Assembly: GCA_004557245.1 (NCBI GenBank)
Contig: SFEL01000014.1
Location: forward strand, 10,248 to 74,247
DNA length: 64,000 nucleotides
Source of the DNA: Clostridiales bacterium
Lineage (GTDB): Bacteria > Bacillota > Clostridia > Christensenellales > CAG-138
Reading direction: 5' to 3'
The translations under genes were made by a program, and so were the position numbers. The notes beneath the pieces were generated by a model. The model worked only from the letters and a program-made list of their open reading frames with translations. It was not told the origin of the DNA and did no database searches. Every line of letters starts with the position of its first letter. Position 1 is the stretch's first letter. Positions 59,874-64,000 of the stretch are shown here, piece after piece.

Positions 59874-60611
59874 ATGGCAAAATACACAAGGACAGACTGT
59901 CCGCTGTACGGCGGAGAATACTGCAAAAAGCTCAATATGAAGAGCTGCAGAACCTGCACTGTGACAAATGACAACGCCGCGGGCATAAAGGCGGATATCG
60001 ACACCATAGAGAGCCTTATGCCGGAGGGTGGTATGGCCCGCTTCTTCGAGGGCGAGGAGTGCGTGCTCTGCAAGGGGGAAAAGAAAAACAAAGCGGATTG
60101 CTACGCGATGGCTGATATAGGCCATCCGGAGCCCAAGCGGGAGGGAAGGAACGCCATCGGCTTGAAGACAAAGCTACGCATAGGCTCCATGCTGCCGGTG
60201 CAGCTTTCCTGCTGCTCCAGCTGCCGCAAAAAGCACAATGCCGCTTCTAACCGCGAGGCGGCAGTCACCCTTACCGTGGCAATAATAATGCTGGCCGTGC
60301 TGAACTTCACGCCCACGGCCGAGGCCATAGCCGCCATAGGAAGCTACATGCCGCTGCTGCTGTTTGTGATAGTAGTGGGTGGAACGTGGCTCATGGGCAA
60401 GGCAAGCCGCAAGAGCATGATAAAAAAGTTCTCCGAGACTACCTGTATGGACATATTCGAGGTGCCAGGCCTTGACGAATTCAAGGCAAAGGGCTGGTTT
60501 GAGATAAGCCCCTACAAGGATATGAGCAGGCTGGTATTCTCCAGGGAGCCCCTCAGGCAGGGCCTGTTCACCGCATCGGAGAAAAAAGAGAAGGAAGAGC
60601 AAAATATATAG
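59874..60611 (+). CDS. Cys-rich membrane protein of unknown function
   Basis: A 245-residue protein placed between rpoC and rpsL. The N-terminal 120 residues hold about nine cysteines (CPLYGGEYCKKLNMKSCRTC, CVLCKGEKKNKADC, CCSSC), likely zinc- or Fe-S-binding. Two membrane helices lie at about 137-155 and 163-182. A C-terminal cytoplasmic part includes FSETTCMDIFEVPGLDEFKAK. ATG 59874 has GGAGG upstream. The family is not recognised. Confidence 0.7.
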   Translation: MAKYTRTDCPLYGGEYCKKLNMKSCRTCTVTNDNAAGIKADIDTIESLMPEGGMARFFEGEECVLCKGEKKNKADCYAMADIGHPEPKREGRNAIGLKTKLRIGSMLPVQLSCCSSCRKKHNAASNREAAVTLTVAIIMLAVLNFTPTAEAIAAIGSYMPLLLFVIVVGGTWLMGKASRKSMIKKFSETTCMDIFEVPGLDEFKAKGWFEISPYKDMSRLVFSREPLRQGLFTASEKKEKEEQNI

Positions 60612-60641
60612 TGTTTTTCGGAAGAAAATCATTAAAAACGT

Positions 60642-60670
60642 TTGACAGCGGGCCGCTTATGTTGTAGAAT
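60642..60670 (+). promoter_or_regulatory. Promoter of the rpsL-rpsG-fusA-tuf operon
   Basis: TTGACA, 17 bases, TAGAAT. Confidence 0.8.
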
Positions 60671-60676
60671 ACGAAT

Positions 60677-60821
60677 GCTGTGCTTTATGGGTAGAGTCTG
60701 CGCTCATGGGCGTTTTACACTGAAGCGGCAGCCTGTTTATCGGGAAAAATTCCTCTTCAAGGGGTTGCAGAGGATTTTCTTAATATAAATAACAAATATA
60801 TTTTGAAAAGGAGAAAACCTA
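60677..60821 (+). promoter_or_regulatory. 145-nt leader of rpsL
   Basis: Includes a CTGCGCTCATGGGCG-type stem and a TCCTCT/AGAGGA hairpin with flanking AAT/ATT. It may be a ribosomal-protein autoregulation site; no Rfam class is recognised by eye. Confidence 0.4.
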
Positions 60822-61196
60822 ATGCCTACTATTAACCAGTTGGTTCGCAAAGGCAGGGAACAGGTAAAGTATAAGTCCAATTCACCTATACTGAAGCAGT
60901 GCCCCCAGCGCCGCGGCGTCTGCACCGCAGTGCGTACTATGACCCCCAAAAAGCCTAACTCAGCTCTTCGTAAGATCGCCCGTATCCGTCTTACCGACGG
61001 TCTCGAAGGTACCGCCTATATCCCCGGCATCGGCCACAACCTGCAGGAGCACTCCGTGGTTCTCATTCGCGGCGGCCGTGTAAAGGATCTCCCTGGCGTC
61101 CGTTACCACATCATTCGCGGCGCTCTGGATACCGCAGGCGTTGCAAAGCGCATGCAGGCCCGTTCCCGCTACGGCGCAAAGCGCCCCAAGAAGTAA
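60822..61196 (+). CDS. rpsL: 30S ribosomal protein S12
   Basis: A 124-residue decoding-centre protein. The PKKPNSALRK block carries the streptomycin-sensitive lysine, and GHNLQEHSVVLIRGGRVKDLPG is intact. AAAAGGAG precedes the ATG. First gene of the str-type operon; rpsG follows after 14 bases. Confidence 0.98.
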   Translation: MPTINQLVRKGREQVKYKSNSPILKQCPQRRGVCTAVRTMTPKKPNSALRKIARIRLTDGLEGTAYIPGIGHNLQEHSVVLIRGGRVKDLPGVRYHIIRGALDTAGVAKRMQARSRYGAKRPKK

Positions 61197-61210
61197 GGAG
61201 GTAACAGAAT

Positions 61211-61681
61211 ATGCCAAGACGTGGATTTGTACCCAAGCGTGAAGTTCTGGACGACCCTATTTACGGCGGCAAGCTGGTTACCAAGCTGGTCAATCAGGTG
61301 ATGCTTGACGGCAAGCGCGGTACCGCTCAGAAGGCCTGCTACGGCGCCTTCGATATAATAAAGGAAAAGACCGGCCGCGAGCCTCTGGAGGTCTTCGAGG
61401 AGGCCATGAACAACATCATGCCCGTTCTGGAAGTCAAGGCCCGCCGCGTGGGCGGCGCTACCTATCAGGTACCTATCGAGATCCGTCCCGAGCGCCGTCA
61501 GACCCTTGGTCTTCGTTGGCTGGTAAGCTATGCCCGCGCCCGCAGCGAGCGCACCATGCAGGAGCGACTTGCCGGTGAAATACTGGATGCCTGCAACAAC
61601 GCAGGCGGCGCCTTCAAGAAGAAGGAAGATACCCACAGGATGGCCGAGGCCAACCGTGCCTTCGCTCATTACAGGTGGTAA
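61211..61681 (+). CDS. rpsG: 30S ribosomal protein S7
   Basis: A 156-residue 30S head protein (MPRRGFVPKREVLDDPIYG, NQVMLDGKRGTAQKACYGAF, GGATYQVPIEIRPERRQTLG). It is the usual Gram-positive length. In E. coli S7 represses its own operon; not shown here. fusA follows 93 bases later. Confidence 0.98.
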   Translation: MPRRGFVPKREVLDDPIYGGKLVTKLVNQVMLDGKRGTAQKACYGAFDIIKEKTGREPLEVFEEAMNNIMPVLEVKARRVGGATYQVPIEIRPERRQTLGLRWLVSYARARSERTMQERLAGEILDACNNAGGAFKKKEDTHRMAEANRAFAHYRW

Positions 61682-61774
61682 AGCCAACAACAGCATAATC
61701 TTCGACGCGGCGTGCAATCGCACGCCGTATCTGTTGAACGGATCAATAGCATCAAGGGAAAGGAGGCAGAGGAA

Positions 61775-63844
61775 ATGCCCAGAACCACACCGCTGGAAAA
61801 AACGAGAAATATCGGCATCATGGCCCATATTGACGCCGGAAAGACCACCACTACCGAGCGCATACTTTTCTACACAGGAAAAATACACAAGGTAGGCGAA
61901 GTACATGAAGGCGCCGCCACTATGGACTTTATGGTGCAGGAGCAGGAGCGGGGCATAACTATAGCCTCCGCTGCTACCACCACATATTGGCGGGAGCATC
62001 GCATAAACATCATCGACACGCCCGGTCACGTTGACTTTACCGTCGAGGTAGAGAGGTCACTCAGAGTGCTGGATGGCGCTGTGGCGGTATTCTGCGCCAA
62101 GGGCGGCGTAGAGCCCCAGAGCGAGACAGTATGGCATCAGGCCACCAAGTACAACGTACCCCGCATAGCCTATGTGAACAAGATGGACATAGTAGGCGCG
62201 GACTTCTTCAACGTCATAAGCATGATGAAGAAGCGCCTCGGCGCCAACGCCGTGCCCATACAGCTCCCGATAGGCAGCGAGGCAGACTTCGTGGGCATAG
62301 TTGACCTTGTACGCATGAAGGCCGAGGTGTACTACGACAACGAAGGTGTGGATATACGCGAGGAGGAGATCCCCGAGCATATGCGCGCCGACGCAGAGCG
62401 GTACAGGGCAGAGCTTTTGGACGCCATAGCCGATGCGGACGATGAGATGATGGAAAAGTACCTTGATGAAGGCGACCTTTCCCCCGAGGATATGATCGCC
62501 TGCATAAGGAAAAAGACAATTGCAAACGAGATGGTGCCCGTATGCTGCGGCACATCTTACCGCAACAAGGGCGTGCAGCCCCTGCTCAACGCCATAGTCG
62601 ACTTCCTTCCTTCACCCTTGGACGTACCCGCACCCGTGGGAGTCAATAAGGATGGCACTAAGGAGATACAGCTCAGGTGCGCGGACGACGAGCCCTTTGC
62701 GGCTCTGGCCTTTAAGATAGTTACAGACCCCTTTGTGGGCAAGCTGGCCTTCTTCAGGGTGTACAGCGGCACGCTCAAGTCCGGCACATACGTATACAAC
62801 TCCACCAGGGGCAAGCGTGAGCGAGTGAGCAAGCTGGTGCTGATACACGCCGCCAGCCGCACCGAGGTAGACGAGGTATACGCAGGTGACATCGCCGCCA
62901 TAGTAGGTCCCAAAGAGACCGGCACCGGCGATACTCTCTGCACAGAGGGCAGGCCGGTATTGCTGGAGTCCATGGAATTCCCTGAACCGGTAATTCGGGT
63001 ATCCATAGAGCCCAAGACCAAGGCTGGCCAGGAAAAGCTGGAGCAGACGCTGCAAAAGCTCTCCGAGGAGGATCCCACTTTTAAGACCTACGTGGATCGC
63101 GAGACCGGCCAGACCATAATAGCCGGCATGGGCGAACTGCACCTTGAGATAATCGTGGACAGGATAATACGGGAGTTCAAGGTGGAATGCCGGGTGGGCA
63201 ACCCGCAGGTAGCTTACCGGGAGGCCTTTACAAAGACCGTAAAGACCGAGGGCAGGTTCGTGCGCCAGACAGGTGGACACGGCCAGTACGGCCATTGCGT
63301 GGTGGAATTCAGCCCCGGCGAAACCGGGTCCGGCTTTGTGTTCGAGGACAAGACTGTGGGCGGCTGCATACCCAAGGAATTTATACCTGCAATACAGCAG
63401 GGCATAAAGGAAGCGGCGGGCAGCGGCGCGCTGGGCGGCTACGAACTGGTGGACTTCAAGGCAACGCTGCTGGACGGCTCCTATCACGAGGTGGATTCGT
63501 CAGAGATGGCGTACAAGATCGCGGGCAGCATGGCTCTCAAGGAGGCCATGGAAAAGGGCGGCTGCGTGCTGCTTGAGCCCGTAATGAACGTAGAGATAGT
63601 GACGCCCGATGAATACATGGGCGACGTACTGGGCAATATTACTTCCCGTAGGGGCAAGATCGTGGGTACAGAGAACCGCGGCGTAACTACGGTGATAGAC
63701 TGTCAGTGCCCGCTGTCCGAGATGTTCGGCTACGCTACCCATCTGCGCTCTGCAACACAGGGCCGCGGTACCTTCACGATGCAGTTCGACCACTATGAGC
63801 AGGTCAGCGACGCCGTTGCGAAGAAGATACTGGGCAGGCTCTAA
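61775..63844 (+). CDS. fusA: Elongation factor G
   Basis: A 689-residue GTPase driving translocation. G1 is AHIDAGKTT, G2 RGITI, G3 DTPGH and G4 NKMD; domains II-V are complete (GMGELHLEIIVDRI, GHGQYGHCVVEF). ATG 61775 has AGGAGG upstream; longer in-frame starts have none. This is a canonical, full-length EF-G rather than an EF-G2 or tetracycline-protection type. Confidence 0.97.
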   Translation: MPRTTPLEKTRNIGIMAHIDAGKTTTTERILFYTGKIHKVGEVHEGAATMDFMVQEQERGITIASAATTTYWREHRINIIDTPGHVDFTVEVERSLRVLDGAVAVFCAKGGVEPQSETVWHQATKYNVPRIAYVNKMDIVGADFFNVISMMKKRLGANAVPIQLPIGSEADFVGIVDLVRMKAEVYYDNEGVDIREEEIPEHMRADAERYRAELLDAIADADDEMMEKYLDEGDLSPEDMIACIRKKTIANEMVPVCCGTSYRNKGVQPLLNAIVDFLPSPLDVPAPVGVNKDGTKEIQLRCADDEPFAALAFKIVTDPFVGKLAFFRVYSGTLKSGTYVYNSTRGKRERVSKLVLIHAASRTEVDEVYAGDIAAIVGPKETGTGDTLCTEGRPVLLESMEFPEPVIRVSIEPKTKAGQEKLEQTLQKLSEEDPTFKTYVDRETGQTIIAGMGELHLEIIVDRIIREFKVECRVGNPQVAYREAFTKTVKTEGRFVRQTGGHGQYGHCVVEFSPGETGSGFVFEDKTVGGCIPKEFIPAIQQGIKEAAGSGALGGYELVDFKATLLDGSYHEVDSSEMAYKIAGSMALKEAMEKGGCVLLEPVMNVEIVTPDEYMGDVLGNITSRRGKIVGTENRGVTTVIDCQCPLSEMFGYATHLRSATQGRGTFTMQFDHYEQVSDAVAKKILGRL

Positions 63845-63917
63845 ACAACTTGGATAATGCGCGTAAATCGCGCCTGAATACAAAAATAACTTACTGAATA
63901 CGGAGGAAAAGATTCAA

Positions 63918-64000
63918 ATGGCAAAGGCAAAATTTGAACGCACTAAGCCCCATGTCAACATCGGCACCATAGGTCACGTAGACCATGGCAAGACCACCCT
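63918..64000 (+). CDS. tuf: Elongation factor Tu, start only
   Basis: First 27 codons, [20 protein letters not shown] then VDHGKTT, the EF-Tu start with its G1 loop. GGAGG precedes the ATG. It is cut by the window end; 73 bases after fusA. Confidence 0.95.

Overview
The window reads as a chromosomal segment of an endospore-lineage Clostridia (Bacillota). Supporting signs are Spo0A (21256-22062), a DUF3794/LysM spore-coat-type protein (25607-27064), an Rnf complex, an NfnAB-type transhydrogenase, DUF1015, DUF1836, DUF1846, YerC/YecD and CarD proteins, and an rpoB-rpoC-rpsL-rpsG-fusA-tuf block. Genes are closely packed, codons are rich in ATA for isoleucine, and start sites mostly have AGGAGG-like ribosome sites. 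No rRNA, CRISPR array, integrase or intact transposase was seen. Species cannot be named from this sequence.

Layout: 1-9.8 kb holds trmO (cut by the window edge), mscL, degV, tRNA-Thr, yerC, DUF1015, a lipoprotein phosphoesterase, signal peptidase I, DUF1846 and ychF. 9.9-21 kb holds tilS-hpt, a PASTA protein, a triple-rhodanese lipoprotein, a probable PPi-dependent phosphofructokinase, a dicarboxylate symporter, and a leftward run of NUDIX, HAD, DUF362, exonuclease and birA. At 22.06-24.5 kb an AT-rich island full of gene remnants lies between the real spo0A 3' end and a second, diverged 99-bp copy of it, as expected for an old integration into spo0A. 25.6-30.9 kb has DUF3794/LysM, nfnAB and an LCP enzyme. 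33.6-40.8 kb has a thioredoxin with a small ferredoxin:thioredoxin-reductase-like partner, a split TauE/SafE transporter and rnfCDEAB without rnfG. A five-gene tRNA cluster and a dead corA follow. 41.8-51.2 kb has purine nucleoside phosphorylase, asnS, rarA, tldD/pmbA and carD. 51.2-64 kb holds yacL and then the transcription/translation block.

The most unusual content is small. Four related loci (two leftward at 30.9-31.6 kb, two rightward at 33.0-33.5 kb) flank a secreted-protein gene with a sortase-like tail. Each has a 19-35 residue hydrophobic peptide ORF, a leader hairpin that would bury its ribosome site, and an opposing promoter whose -35 box lies in the loop of the peptide gene's terminator hairpin. 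I read these as a family of type I toxin-antitoxin loci. The first pair carries sequences matching Spo0A boxes on the toxin promoters.

Separately, five copies of a 180-240 bp multi-hairpin intergenic element (4.9, 14.1, 31.6, 34.3 and 46.2 kb), all in one orientation and with compensating stem changes, form a dispersed structured repeat. A 63-bp palindromic repeat also occurs twice (27.1 and 34.2 kb).

Physiologically the genes suggest an anaerobe with ferredoxin-centred energy metabolism: Rnf couples reduced ferredoxin and NAD to an ion gradient, NfnAB balances NADH, NADPH and ferredoxin, PPi can replace ATP in glycolysis, and thioredoxin may be reduced by ferredoxin.
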